From positions 1-64,000 of the forward strand of contig VXCM01001344.1 of assembly GCA_014773175.1 (NCBI GenBank): a stretch of 64,000 nt of DNA. The letters are read 5' to 3'. Origin of the DNA: Lucifuga dentata (Eukaryota; Chordata; Actinopteri; Ophidiiformes; Bythitidae). The position numbers and the translations under genes are program-made. Of the stretch, positions 1-10,339 are shown in pieces; position 1 is the first letter of the stretch, and every line of letters begins with the position of its first letter. Below the pieces are notes generated by a model. That model ran no database searches. It had not been told where the DNA came from and worked only from the letters and a program-made list of their open reading frames with translations.

Positions 1-148
1 TTCTCCACTCCCTTACTTGTTTCTCATTCACACCAAAGTGTGAAGCTGCTTTGCAGTTATTATGCTCTGCAGCATATTCAGCAACTTGAATCTTGAAACC
101 AGCCTCATATGATGCTCTTTTCCTCTTCTGAGTCTGTGTAGCTTCCAT
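1..148 (-). pseudogene. Pogo-type transposase, N-terminal fragment (Brinker-like HTH)
   Basis: The ATG at 148 opens 49 codons that continue off the left edge. The peptide starts MEATQTQKRKRASYEAGFK and includes KAASHFGVNEKQVREWR. The combination of KRKR...Y...FK with a later FGV..KQVREWR helix is characteristic of the Brinker/CENP-B-like DNA-binding domain of pogo-class transposases and of proteins domesticated from them, such as POGK. The domain would bind the element ends. No frame break is visible in the part present, but the catalytic DDE part is outside the window, so activity cannot be judged. It is listed as a pseudogene only because it is partial. A second, much shorter copy of the same start is at 63586. 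Confidence 0.7.
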
Positions 149-768
149 TGTGTGTTATCTTAAGCTTCTTGCTAATAAAACACAAAACACAAGCTTACTA
201 AATATATGTATATTTTGGTATACCAAATAAATATACAGTTAAACCCAAAATTATTCATACCCATGGCATTTCTGTAAATCTCTAAATAAAACTTGAATAT
301 TAATATCGCTTTTTTTATTAACTCTTTTAAGACTTCTTACATTCTTTTATCAGATTCTTATGTTATTTCTGAGCAGAAAAACTCATTCATCCAATACAAA
401 ACAGTTAAAATACCTTAAATTTGGCATCGGTATGAATAATTTTGGGCTTAACTGTATATATATATATATATATATAAAACAGCACTTTTATAAGGTTGTC
501 TCTGATTGGCTCATTCTTTTGTCTTTGACCAATCACTACAGCGCTTACTGGTCGCCGCAAACGTGCTGGATAATCTTTTGTCAGGAAATATCTCGTTCTA
601 AGGTGTTATTTAAATAATTTTCCATGGTAGTGGTAATGGGTAATATTTCTACCCCTGGAAATTTCGTTCTCTGGGATTTTAATTTCTCCTGTATAAGCCG
701 ACCCCCGATCTGCTTTGTGAAAATTTTGAAATAAAAACTCGGCTTACACTCGAGTATAAGTAGTAATG
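1..768 (-). mobile_element. Pogo-like DNA transposon, 5' part (runs off the left edge)
   Basis: Reading the minus strand from about 768 downward, the sequence matches the 5' half of the element at 62474-63918: a tip with actcgagtata, the phrase ataagccgacc, a stretch around ccatggtagtggtaatgg, and then a transposase start at 148. The right tip is degenerate, so the boundary near 768 is approximate and no target duplication was identified. A short (TA)n run lies at about 455-474. The remainder lies outside the window. Confidence 0.7.
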
Positions 769-1017
769 CAACAGAGGGTAGAGAGGATTGGACTACATTA
801 TATTGTTTTCGTAAATAATATGTATTTGACCACAAACATTTAGACAGAAGGAGAAAATTATTTTACAAACCTTTAAAAAAAATACAATAATCCAATCACC
901 TTTTTTTTCAGTGATTCGTCGCGTCCCGAAAAGTTTTGTTCTGCCTCACACCACTCACAGAATTACCACCTATTATGAGTTTAAATTTATGATAAAAAAC
1001 ACTCAAAGTGTACAAAC

Positions 1018-1207
1018 CTGCTCTGTGTAGCTGAACTTTAGGGTTTGAAAACAGCGTTCAGTAGGTAGCGTTGTCGGATGTTCTCCTATTGTGAACGAGT
1101 TAATTCCTCCTGGTACTCTGCTATCGTTCCTTCACAGTCCAACAATTTCTTCAACAGCCGCAGTTAATCGCTGATTCACCAGCTCTCAGCATTTTAATTT
1201 CAGACAT
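1018..1207 (-). pseudogene. Broken exon 1 of a teleost C2H2 zinc-finger gene
   Basis: The segment aligns base for base with the intact exon 1 at 14122-14314, including the start ATGTCTGAAATTAAAATG and the donor AGAGCAG|GTTTGT. Relative to the intact copies it has a 2-base loss just after codon 8 (agagagctg became agagctg), another 2-base loss near the middle, a nonsense change (caacag to caatag) and a 1-base gain near the end. The exon therefore cannot encode the usual leucine-rich helical segment. It sits beside a conserved 5' region (1210-1480) like those of the other ZNF units. Confidence 0.75.
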
Positions 1208-1480
1208 TTTAAGTTTTTCTCAAGAGAAACTGCGTCAAAAACACGGTTTATAATATCTATCGGTCACTAAGACTGTGTTGTGTTTTCTCTCTGTCGGTGT
1301 TTTTCCAGCTAGCAAACTAAGCTAACTGCTATAGCTTCGGGATTAGCAAGAGGAGTCACATAAAAAAAAAAAAGACAAGCAACGCTGTCCCCTCAGACAG
1401 ACTTATCTATACATACAAAGGATCACGTTTCTATCCTGCCAAATGTTATAAACGATAAGCAAAAACGCAAATTTCGGATA
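1208..1480 (-). promoter_or_regulatory. ZNF-family 5' region (copy 1)
   Basis: Upstream (higher coordinates) of the broken exon 1 is a block also found beside every other exon 1 in the window: tttttccagctagcaaactaagctaac at 1302-1328, followed by gattagcaag, agtcac and a segment ending ttataaacgataag. Conservation next to each first exon suggests 5'UTR plus core promoter. No TATA box is evident. Confidence 0.5.
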
Positions 1481-1506
1481 AAGTGAAGTCAGCCACGAGT
1501 TGCAAT

Positions 1507-1850
1507 GTTTTCTTCTTCTTCTTCTTCTTCTTCTGGTGTTGTTTTATGGCGGTTGGCAAACAATGAAATAGTGCATTACCGCCACCAACTGGTAGGGAGT
1601 GTGGGTGGGGATATATTCTATTACTTGAATAAATAAATGATATACAGTATATACTCTTTTGCTTAATTCTTTTGAAATATTGGAATAGTAACGAAAAACA
1701 TACATATCACCTGGATTTGTCTGTATCATACCTTTCCAGTCATATTTGATCTTAATTAATTTAACTTAAGTAACTTTCTTTTGTTGTGACACCAAGAGCT
1801 GTTCTTCTGCTTCTTCTTTCTGGTATTTTAAAGCAATTGGCATTCTTGAA
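1507..1850 (-). mobile_element. LINE-I-type retrotransposon, 3' fragment (copy 1)
   Basis: The low end is a (TTC)n run, read on the minus strand as a (GAA)n tail, preceded by the 3'UTR signature tggcggttggcaaacaa and gcattaccgccaccaactgg. Further up lies a degenerate copy of the C-terminal coding part better preserved at 14721-14954. The same 3' end occurs at 14605, 23622 and 24531. It is 5'-truncated. Confidence 0.7.
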
Positions 1851-2479
1851 CATTTTTTTTTTTAAATTTTATTTACAAACAAAATGTATAACAAAGACAT
1901 GAAATAGGAACAAAGAGCAATCAACATTATATGGTATAAAGGAAACATTGTAGACAGGGGTAAATTAACAAAAAAAAAAAAAAAAAAAAAAAAAGTCCCA
2001 ACACACACAAGTCCATCTTGTGCTTGTGTTTGTTATGTCAAAGTGTTTCATAATACTTATTGTTTTCTTTACTTTTTTATTTTCCAAGTCTTTAATAAGG
2101 GTGTTATATCGTTTGGGTTCCACAAAGAAGCGACAAAAGTTGAGTCTGGAGCCACTCCTTCTGGACTTGTGGATAAAAAAAACTTCCCAAAATAACACGG
2201 TTAAACAAGAAAGGAAACTTTGGAAAAATAGGAAACATTCGGATTATCATTTATAACATCTAATCAAACTGCACTTGAATACTCATTTTCCTGTCAATAC
2301 AATCATGCAAATCTGTCCATAACAAGTGACACATAGACACAGTGATAAGATATATTAAAGTTGCCTTTTCCCAACTAGAAAATTCACACGCATAATTATA
2401 TTCAACTTGAATCTTTCCAGCACCTCGTTTATATTGTGCATTACTTTGGAAGATACCACCTTTATCTTATTACTAATTC
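1851..2479. repeat. Retroelement 3'-end-like repeat and AT-rich sequence
   Basis: A block from 1851 to 1956 (containing acaaagacatgaaatagg and gagcaatcaacat) recurs at 14942-15045 in the same position relative to the LINE-I fragment, so both were probably duplicated together. A long A-run follows at 1971-1994. From 2000 to 2479 no gene is recognisable. Confidence 0.5.
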
Positions 2480-2910
2480 AATAATTATGTTGATTACAAA
2501 AAGCTTTCTTCCATTGTATATCACCAAATAAAGAAGACCAACACAAATTTGCTGTAGGAAGTGTGACAAAAATTAATAGATTTCTGATGTTTGTCATTAG
2601 AACACTTATTTCTGAAATCAATATCTTCAATAAGTAGCTAATGAAATTAAGAGTATTGGTCTCAATTAAATTTGAATTCCTAAAAATTAAAAAAAAAAAA
2701 AAAAAAAAGAGATGAGAACCTTTATAAATTGCATCAAATACAATCACATTTTGTTTAGGTGTTATTGGTATTAGGTGTTATTGGAAAGATAAATTCATTC
2801 ATCACATCCCTGATGATGTAATTCTTCTTAAAGGTTTTAGGTTTAGCACCCTCTCCGAAAAGAAAATTCCCCCAACAGGCGCATGTCTTAAAGGGGCTTA
2901 ATTAAGGTGT
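2480..2910. repeat. Duplicated 3' flank of ZNF-1 (paralogous to 17740-18125)
   Basis: The two segments share long runs such as gattacaaaaagctttcttcc, ttctgaaatcaatatct, gagtattggtctcaatt and gcatgtcttaaaggggct, in the same order, each lying 3' of a minus-strand ZNF array. This indicates segmental duplication of the whole ZNF unit including its downstream DNA. Confidence 0.7.
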
Positions 2911-3611
2911 AACCTATACATGACATTTGAAAAAACAGATCTATTGCCTTATTCCATCTAGAATCAAAAGTTTAACATGTATGTCATGAGCGGATTTTTT
3001 TACATACTTGCTTCCGTAGCTAATGTCGATCTGAAGGGTCAAACGCTAAATTTACCGGGGGGGGGGNCCGGGGGGGGGGTAACGTGAGGGCTGAAACAAT
3101 TTGTCCTCAAAAACTTTCACTTACCTTAACATGACTTCCTATTTTGCAGTTTAAACATCAATACTGACATTGTAGATCAGCATTTTATTTACTTATGTTA
3201 CCAATGAGAAGAAAACAGTGACAGTGATGATCGTGGAAATATGTAAATTGAAGATGACCAGAATAAAATATTTAAAAAAAAAATGAAAACAAACCATAAG
3301 GTGTAAAATATTTGTGATCTTTTATTCTTTTGCAGAAAGTTTAGATACAAGCCTTTCATCAAAAATAAAGCAAATTGTCGAAATTAAAACAGAATAGTTG
3401 CACAGTGAAAATAATCTTGGCTGGTTACATTTTTACAAGTAAAAAAAAGGGGTTAGATTAGAATATCTGCTATTAAAAACTGATCACAAGCAGGGTCTCC
3501 TTACAACAATAAAACATAAAAAAATAATGTCAGTCAGCAAACAAGCAGCTTTACTATCTACTGCTGCTCTCAGTATTTAATTTTTAACCCATGACTGCTG
3601 ATTAAATGGCC
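2911..3611. other. ZNF-1 3' flank, no gene seen
   Basis: There is a G-run interrupted by an N at 3067 and otherwise AT-rich DNA. A TTTATT at 3321-3326 reads AATAAA on the minus strand and is a possible polyadenylation signal for ZNF-1. Confidence 0.4.
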
Positions 3612-4926
3612 TCAAACTTCAACTGAGTTTTTCTCCTTGGAGTGGATTGACATGTGACTTATCAAACAAATTTTGGTTGTGAATGTTCTGCCACATTCTG
3701 AACAAAAAAACGGCTTCTCTCCTGTGTGTGTTCTCATGTGTGCCTTCATATTTCCATGTTCTCTAAAATTTCTACCGCATATTGAACAACTAAATGGCTT
3801 CTCTCCTGTGTGGATTCTCATGTGTGTCTTCAGATGTCCACTTTGAGTAAATTTTTTACCACAACTTGAACAGCTGAATGGCTTCTTTCCTGTGTGGATT
3901 CTCATGTGTTTCTTCAGATCTCCACTTTGTGAACAATTTTTTCCACATAATGAACAACTAAATGGCTTTTCTCCTGTGTGGGTTCTCATGTGTTTCTTCA
4001 GATCTCCTTTTTGAGTAAAATGTTTACCACATGATGAACAATTAAACAGCTTCTCTCCTGTGTGGATTCGCAAGTGTCTCTTCAGAACGCCACTTCGAGT
4101 AAACTTCTTACCGCATAATGAACAAATGAATGGCTTCTCTCCTGTGTGGATGCTCACGTGTTTCTTCAAATCTCTATTCAGAGTAAAATTTTCACCACAT
4201 AATGAACAACTAAACAGCTTCTCTCCTGTGTGGATTCTCATGTGTTTCTTCAGATTTCCATTTCGAGTAAACTTTTTACTACAACTTGAACAACTAAAGA
4301 GCTTCTGTCTTGTGTGGATTTTCATGTGTTTCTTCAGATTTCCACTTCGAGTAAAATTTTTACCACAACTTGAACAAATAAACAGCTTCTCTCCTGTGTG
4401 GATTCTCATGTGATTCTTTTGAACTGCATAGTTTGCAAATATTTTACCACAAATGGAGCAGTTGAATGGATTCTCTCCTGTGTGAGACCCATCACTTGCT
4501 GGCTGTAAGTAACTACCTGGATCTAAATTCCTGGATGGTCCTTGTCCTCCACAGTCCTCTACATGAGCTCCTGTTTCAGTCTGTTCAGTTGAGCTGCTTG
4601 CTAGAGGCTCNGTCCTCCACAGTCCTCTACATGAGCTCCTGTTTCAGTCTGTTCAGTTGAGCTGCTTGCTAGAGGCTCTGACTCTCTGTTCTCTTCAGTT
4701 TGGCTTTGATGAAGCTGTGATGAATGAACTTTGTCTTCATCCTCTTCAGTTTTCACAGGGACAAGACTGAAAGGGAACTTGGTGACATCAGCCTCCTCCA
4801 GTTGAAGCTTCTCTCCTTCCTGTCTGGTACCAAGTTCTTCCTGTTCCTCTTTAACATGCAGGAGCTCTGACTCCTCCTGGTTCACACTGAGGCTCCACAC
4901 CTGCTGCACCAACAGCTGCTGTATTT
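3612..4926 (-). CDS. ZNF-1: acidic N-region plus 10 C2H2 zinc fingers (3' exon)
   Basis: A probable nuclear DNA-binding protein of the teleost C2H2 expansion. The exon opens after the acceptor ctccgcag at 4926 in phase 1 with [15 protein letters not shown], then an acidic stretch ([25 protein letters not shown]), then fingers separated by HTGEKPF-type linkers. I count ten C-x2-C-x12-H-x3-H fingers; the first ([17 protein letters not shown]) has an atypical helix lacking Leu at position 4. The last ends ISHMSIH and a short tail SKEKNSVEV precedes the stop at 3612. A 67-base duplication around the N at 4611 breaks the frame, but removing 68 bases restores one continuous frame, so I regard it as an assembly artefact. 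The likely first exon is at 14122-14314, with an optional acidic exon at 10387-10716. The target DNA is unknown. Confidence 0.85.
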
Positions 4927-5807
4927 CTGCGGAGAAAACACAAACAGATGACAGAATTAAACTGAAACTGTTCATCTTGACAAAAGTTTATCAATAGGTT
5001 AAAGGTTTGCCAGAGTGTCACCATTCAAAAAAATTTTATCCGCAATTTTGAATGAGTCGGGCCTGTTCTGCAAAGTCTGGTGTATTTTCGTTTATGGAAG
5101 AAGACAACTTCCAAAGAAATTCATATTTCTTTTTCAAAATCAAGACTAGAGAGACAGATTAAAAAAAAAAAAAAAATCATAGTTATACCAAATTGTGTTC
5201 AAAATAAGGACCTCCCAGTCTGAATTTTAGACACTACCATTACAGTCAGAGAAATAATAATAATCTCTTAATAATTTATTTTGTACTACCCAACCACACA
5301 CACAAAACATAATACCAACATGAACATTTTACCATCTTTTGATAACATTTAAAATTAGATATTTTTAAAAATAAAATAAAAACATAAAAACATATAAATA
5401 AATAAAATTGAATTTGAGAATTCAGATATGAGATATTAGATTATTTTTTTATCTTATACTCTATACTCTTATATTATACTTTTATATTGTACTTTTGTCC
5501 ACTGAAATAGCCAAAAGTACTTATCAACTATGACTTTAATTTCTACAGTTCATTTGGCAAAGTCAATTTATAATTCCATGAAAAATTATTAGCCCGATCC
5601 TGATTTCTTCTATTTTTGTATATTTGACACGTGATTGTACCAGATCTTCAAAATAAATTTAATATAAGACAAAGGCAGCCTGAGTAAACAAAATACAAAA
5701 AAAATTCTAAATGATCATTTTATTTATTGAAGGGGGAAAAAAAGCTGTCCACCACCTAGATCCAGCTGCAGACAGACAGTCTTCTTCAGCTGTGTTACAG
5801 AAAGGAT
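4927..5807. other. Intron or flank upstream of the ZNF-1 finger exon, no gene seen
   Basis: The DNA is AT-rich with short A-runs. The first 60 bases resemble the intron beside ZNF-2 (gacaaaagtttatc...ttaaaggttt), which supports shared ancestry of the two units. No coding signal is recognised. Confidence 0.4.
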
Positions 5808-7363
5808 GTGGAAAGCAGCAGCTCCTCTTTGAGTGAATGTGATTTACTGATGCCCCATACTGAGCATGGCCCTACACTTACATGCATGAAGTGTTGCACT
5901 TTTTATGAGGCTCTTATTAAACTAACCCCTATCCAGACTGAGAAGCTCTCTGAAGCAACAAAAGCACAGAGTGCATCACAATTATGGCATGATGCAAGGA
6001 AACTGTGTCTGACAGCCAGCACAGCAAAGAGTTCCCAAACGATCCACAACTAACCCCTACGACGGCGTATTAGAGCCATATGCAGGAAAGAAAAAAAAAA
6101 AAAGNTTTTAAACTAGCAAATTTGCCACTTTTTAAACTCAAAAAAATAATAAGGGGGAATCATCGCCTTACGTTGTGGCTCTGCCTGCAGTAATGACCTT
6201 ATTAAATTATACCTTATTAAATTTGGAGATTTTAATACTCAAAAAAATAAGGAGAACTAGGGAATCAGAATTAACCACCTCACGTTGTGACTATGTCTGC
6301 ACATTACCTTATTAAATAATACTTTTCCATCGGATTTAACAGTAAAGAAATACTTGTGCTTTTAGCGCAAAATCATGCATTATTATAAGCATACTGACTT
6401 TTATAACTGGCAAATTACATTGTGACTGTCTGCAGTACATGACCTTATTAAATTATACTTTTCCACTGGATTTAGCAAGAAAAAAAATTGTGCTCTTACT
6501 GCAAAATCATCGACTTATCATACGTATATGGACGTTTAAAACATATGGCATACGGACAGCATACAGAACATTTATCAGAATTTTTAAACTGGCAAATTTG
6601 TGTATTTAAAAACTCAAAATATTGCCTCTTGTTTTTATATATTTTTTTCTTCATATGGCCCTAATACGCCGTTGTAAACCCTGGAAAAGTCTTAAATGAA
6701 CACTTAAACCCAACATTTGCAGGAAATACTGCCACGAAATATGGAAAAGAAAATGAGGACAAAGCCATATTCCTCATGCAAAGTAAAGGGCATGATGTGG
6801 AGAAGAAAGGCCTGTGGTGTCCCTTGACCATCCCTGGTTTGGAGTCAGCCCAGATGGAATTTTGGACTCAACACAGCTCCTTAGATCAAGTGTTCCCCTC
6901 AAGAGTGCTGTGTCACTCACAGAATTTCTGATGAGCCAAATGGTGACAGATGCTTGAATGATGACCAGTATGTCATGTTCCCCAGTGGGCTCAGTGGATA
7001 CTACCTCCAGGTGACACCATAAATTATTAACAGTTTGTAAATCAATGTGACAAAATATAACTGTAAACCCCTTTTGAACCAAACCATAAGTTGCATAATT
7101 TTACATCTCTTCCTTCAGATCCAACTGACAATGATGTGTCTGGGGCTACAGAGGTGCAAGCTGGTCATCTGGACGTCCACTAAACACCTCAAACTGGAAA
7201 TTGCATTTGACAAAGGCTACACAGACAAAAACATGCAACACCTCCATAATGTTTACTTTTCACACATGCTCCCTAGATTAGCGGATGATTTTGTGGCAAA
7301 GAAGCTAAAGCTATGCACCCAGTACCTGGAGCTTGTGAAATACTTTGACATGGTAGTGAACTA
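5808..7363 (+). pseudogene. YqaJ-like (PDDEXK-type) exonuclease gene, interrupted and frameshifted
   Basis: Three coding blocks follow each other. The first (5808-6053) has KLTPIQTEKLSEATKAQS and QLWHDARKLCLTAS, matching the S..W...R...TAS start of YqaJ viral-recombinase-like nucleases. After a 620-base insertion the frame resumes with NEHLNPTFAGNTATKYGKE and HPWFGVSPDGIL. A site matching the family's LLEIKCP has lost a G and gained a T. The third block (7110-7363) has QIQLTMMCLGLQRC and FSHMLPRLADDFVAKK. In intact family members the SPDG aspartate and the E-x-K pair form the nuclease centre; here the glutamate region is broken. Such genes in fish are common and often travel with transposons. 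At least two frameshifts plus the insertion make it non-functional. Confidence 0.75.
6057..6676. mobile_element. Non-autonomous DNA transposon with terminal inverted repeats, inside the YqaJ gene
   Basis: The ends are inverted: ctacgacggcgtattagag with gccatatg on the left, and catatgg with ccctaatacgccgttgta on the right. The flanks AACCC (6052-6056 and 6677-6681) look like a target-site duplication, and removing the element rejoins the YqaJ coding sequence (…STTNP / NPGKVLNEHL…). Internally there are several imperfect copies of ccttattaaattatac, ttttccactggatttagc and tgcaaaatcat. No transposase is encoded. The superfamily is uncertain. Confidence 0.75.
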
Positions 7364-7439
7364 AACTAATTAAACATGAGCTAGGAGTTTTCAGGACACT
7401 GCACCACAGAGCTAACAACGTCCCCACAAACAGACAAAA

Positions 7440-7965
7440 AAGGAAGAAGAAGAAAAGCATATGAGAGCTACATTCACAGCATGTGGATCCCAAATGGGCC
7501 TTTACCAATATGAGATCCCAATCCACCAAGGATAGAAGAGCCAGAGATGACAGCCTGGGCCAAAGAAAGAACCTCGTCATCCCATATGTGGCTGGAATAT
7601 CCAAAAAGTTGAAGAGGATATTTGGACAAGACAAGATACCAGTTTCCTTTAAAACAACACCCTGAGACAAAGACTTGTGCACCCCAAAGACCAGACTCCC
7701 AAACAGAAGAGTGGTGTAATATAAGCCGTCCAGTGTAAGGAGGAGTGTGCAGAGGTTTACATTGGGGAAACCAAAACAACAAATCTGTAAGCGGAAGGCT
7801 CAGCACAGGAGAAACAACATCACAGGACCAGACTCAGCGGTTTACTTCCACCTGAACCACACAGGACATTCCTTTGAAGACAATGACGTGACATTTTGAT
7901 AGAGAGGATGGTTGGTTTGAGAGAGGAGTGAAGGAGGCCATTTATGTGTATGTGGAGCACATAAG
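7440..7965 (+). pseudogene. Penelope-like element remnant: end of reverse transcriptase and GIY-YIG endonuclease
   Basis: The block KNLVIPYVAGISKKLKRIF followed by GQDKIPVSFKTT matches the end of the reverse transcriptase/linker of Penelope-like retroelements. About 130 bases on, in another frame, is EECAEVYIGETKTTNL, the start of the GIY-YIG nuclease, then RKAQHRRNNITGPDSAVY and FHLNHTGHSFEDND. Several frameshifts and stops are present. It lies directly 3' of the YqaJ remnant, on the same strand, but I see no evidence that the two were one unit. Confidence 0.75.
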
Positions 7966-8194
7966 TCAAACTCAATTATATCTGGCCCACAAGATAATCT
8001 CTAATTTCTACAATAACTGGCCTGCCGGTATATAGCGCACACATTACGGATACTACAAATCCCAGAATGCACTGCAACAGCTGGTGCATCAATCATCACC
8101 TGCCTTCCGTGCCCATTCAGTCACTTTTTATGAACTTTAAGCTAGCCTACAGAAGAAATGGCCAAACGAAAATACATGAAAATACACGTTTAAC

Positions 8195-8493
8195 TGTTAT
8201 TTTAGTGTCAGTCTTTCAAAACGAGGATCTCTAAAGCAGAATGTTTGTTTCCTTGTTGATTTGTGGCTTTAAAACCAGATGAATCAGGATAAATGGTGGC
8301 TAATAAATATGCAGCAGATCATTAACACGCTGATCTTCATGGGTTTTTACCTGTCACACCTCACAGCAATACTGCTTTCATGTGACAGCGGTGACCTGAT
8401 TATTGTAGAAGTTTTATGAATGAGTCTGAATTATCACGGTGCACATTAAAGCAACGCTACACGCCGTATCTCCGATTTTTATGAATCTGGGCC
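8195..8493 (-). repeat. MITE-like repeat (inverted copy of 15723-16040)
   Basis: On the minus strand this reads ggcccagattcat at 8493-8481, then a segment with tagcgttgctttaatgtgcac, attcataaaacttct, agatcagcgtgttaatga and ccaccatttatcctgattcat. The same order appears on the plus strand from 15723. A third block starting with ggcccagattcat is at 63032. The shared start suggests an element boundary. Confidence 0.6.
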
Positions 8494-8905
8494 ATCATGT
8501 CTATCCACAGTCCCACAGTCTTGCTGACCTGCCCTTGTGACATTTTGAACTGTCTTGCTAAATCTGCTGGAACAAAGTTTTGTCTGAGTTTCATTAATGT
8601 CATCAGGATTTGACGTACAACAGGGATTGTTGATGATGGAGGAGCAAAAACTTGTACGCAAGTAACGGGATCCCACTGTACAAGAGAGAGTCTGCATTAT
8701 TTTCAACAATTCTACCTGCAATGGGATGGGACAGCTTGGAGGATGGTGTTAGCATCATGCTACATGTGAGAGGAGCCTGTTTGGAGTAGTTGTGGTCCTC
8801 CATCATTGGGTCTGACCACTGTGTTTGGGCATCGCAGGTCGTCTTTGATGAAGAGCACACCTCTTGTGCCTCATCCATGACATCAAGCTCACCTGATGAC
8901 AACAA
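8479..8905 (-). pseudogene. Harbinger-type transposase remnant with helix-turn-helix (HTH_Tnp_4-like)
   Basis: In one minus frame the peptide contains LMTLMKLRQNFVPADLARQF and KMSQGQVSKTVGLWIDMMA, which fits the helix-turn-helix that precedes the DDE_Tnp_4 nuclease in PIF/Harbinger-type transposases. In a second frame, just upstream, are NADSLLYSGIPLLAYKFLLL and an acidic N-part, so one frameshift separates the pieces. The nuclease domain is absent: after DMMAQIHKN the sequence runs into the repeat at 8195-8493. It is a truncated remnant. Confidence 0.6.
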
Positions 8906-9013
8906 TTACAGCTCTTCTTCAACATCACATCATGATATATGATACAGAAAAGAATTTGATAAAGTTGGTAATTATTTCTACACGTAGTTAACTACATCAC
9001 TATTAGCTTAATG

Positions 9014-9266
9014 TATCATAATGTAAAACTAAACTAAAGACTATTCTCTTTTCCACTGCTTTTAATTAATTGGCTTTTTTTTTTATTATTTATTCTATCT
9101 TGTCTGTAAATGTATAATTTTGTCTGTACTTAAATCATTTTATTTATTTTTAATTTTTATTTACTTTTTTCTTGAATCTTCTGTCTGTAAAGCACTTTGA
9201 ATGACCTATGTGTATGATAAGGTGCTGTATAAATAAAATTGCCTTGCCTTGCCTATCATAATGTAA
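9014..9266 (+). mobile_element. 5'-truncated LINE (L2/Rex-like) 3' end with 13-bp target duplication
   Basis: The insertion body (9027-9253) ends with the typical 3'UTR tgtaaagcactttgaatgacc, tgctgtataaataaaa and a ttgccttgccttgcc tail. It begins with the last coding residues KLKTILFSTAFN and a stop. It is bounded by tatcataatgtaa at 9014-9026 and 9254-9266, a perfect direct repeat, so this is a clean target-primed insertion. Confidence 0.8.
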
Positions 9267-10339
9267 TCGTAGCAACAAACTGAAAATAATTATGAGAGTT
9301 TAAAACCAAAAGTCACACTGTATTTCATCTGTACCTAAGAACAGAACATACGTGATGCTGGAGCAACATCATCGATCCTCTTGAGGACCTGACGTCACTT
9401 TTCTGATGGCCTCTCATAGCCACAAAGTTGGGTATGAGTTTTCCTGTGTTGGCATCTTTTCCACAAAATGAAACGGTTACTTCAAATTTAAGTTTTTCAG
9501 CCACATTTGCTTAGCTTCGTCTTCTGTAGATACATGGTGGAAATTATATCATTTTGGACAGGAACAATCCCTTCTTGATAAAGGTCAGTGTTCAAAACAT
9601 TCCTGTCTGAGCCACTGGTTTAGCTTAGTGCGGTTGTGTGTGTAACCACGAACAGCACAACTTATTCCTGAATTCCATAAAGACATTTTCACCTCAATAA
9701 AAATAAGTTTTAAAAAATAAGTACAAGTAAGAAAAAATTAACAAAATTAAATTATTAAACATTCTGAGACAAATGACAAACACGTTTTTTTTGTTTTTAA
9801 GAACCCTGGGAGACTTCCCATTAGCATTAGCATACCATTACTTTCTAAGCAACGACACAAGCATTTCACATTCAATTCTACAGCAAGCTGCCTGGAATAA
9901 GGTAGATAGTCATTTGCATAGTAATTTATGGGAGGAGCCAAGGCAGGGAAAGTGGCTTGTGCACGTGCGCTCAATTTCACATTGATTGGAATGTATAAAG
10001 GAAAGGTGCGCAGGACCTGGCACACGGTTTTATGCATGCGGAGATTTCTGTGCGTACGTACATTTCAAATTTTGTGAGTACGCCATCTTTCAGTATGAAA
10101 GCTGCGCGGTCTTTTATACATGAGGCCCCTGATGTTTCCATCATATACACAGTATGTCAGCACATGCAGCATCCCTTATTTCTACTGGTGTCATAGTCTA
10201 CTTGACCACCAAGTCAATCCAGAAAATGTTTTGCCGCACCTGAATATTAAAGAGCAACACACTGGCATATATTAAGAAATGGTTCTGATCCCTGACTGAG
10301 GTTCCCTGATCTCCTTCAATCATCCTCAGTCTCAGGTTC
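9267..10339. other. Flank of the acidic exon, no gene seen; MITE-like tail near 10060-10130
   Basis: No coding signal is recognised. A stretch ending ttttatacatgaggcccctg near 10130 resembles the ends of common fish MITEs. From about 10150 to 10339 the sequence is the 3' flank of the acidic exon and matches the flank of the plus-strand copy at 36630-36760. Confidence 0.4.

Noticed and set aside
4060..4413. Plus-strand open frame across the ZNF-1 array (also 18878-19240 and 38783-39145 opposite other arrays)
   Set aside because: These are antisense shadows of repeated finger codons (repeating VNFLP/SPVWI wording) with no independent coding signal.
3612..4500. Regular 84-base periodicity that could suggest a tandem repeat or CRISPR-like array
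   Set aside because: The period equals one zinc finger plus linker (28 codons) and the frame is coding.
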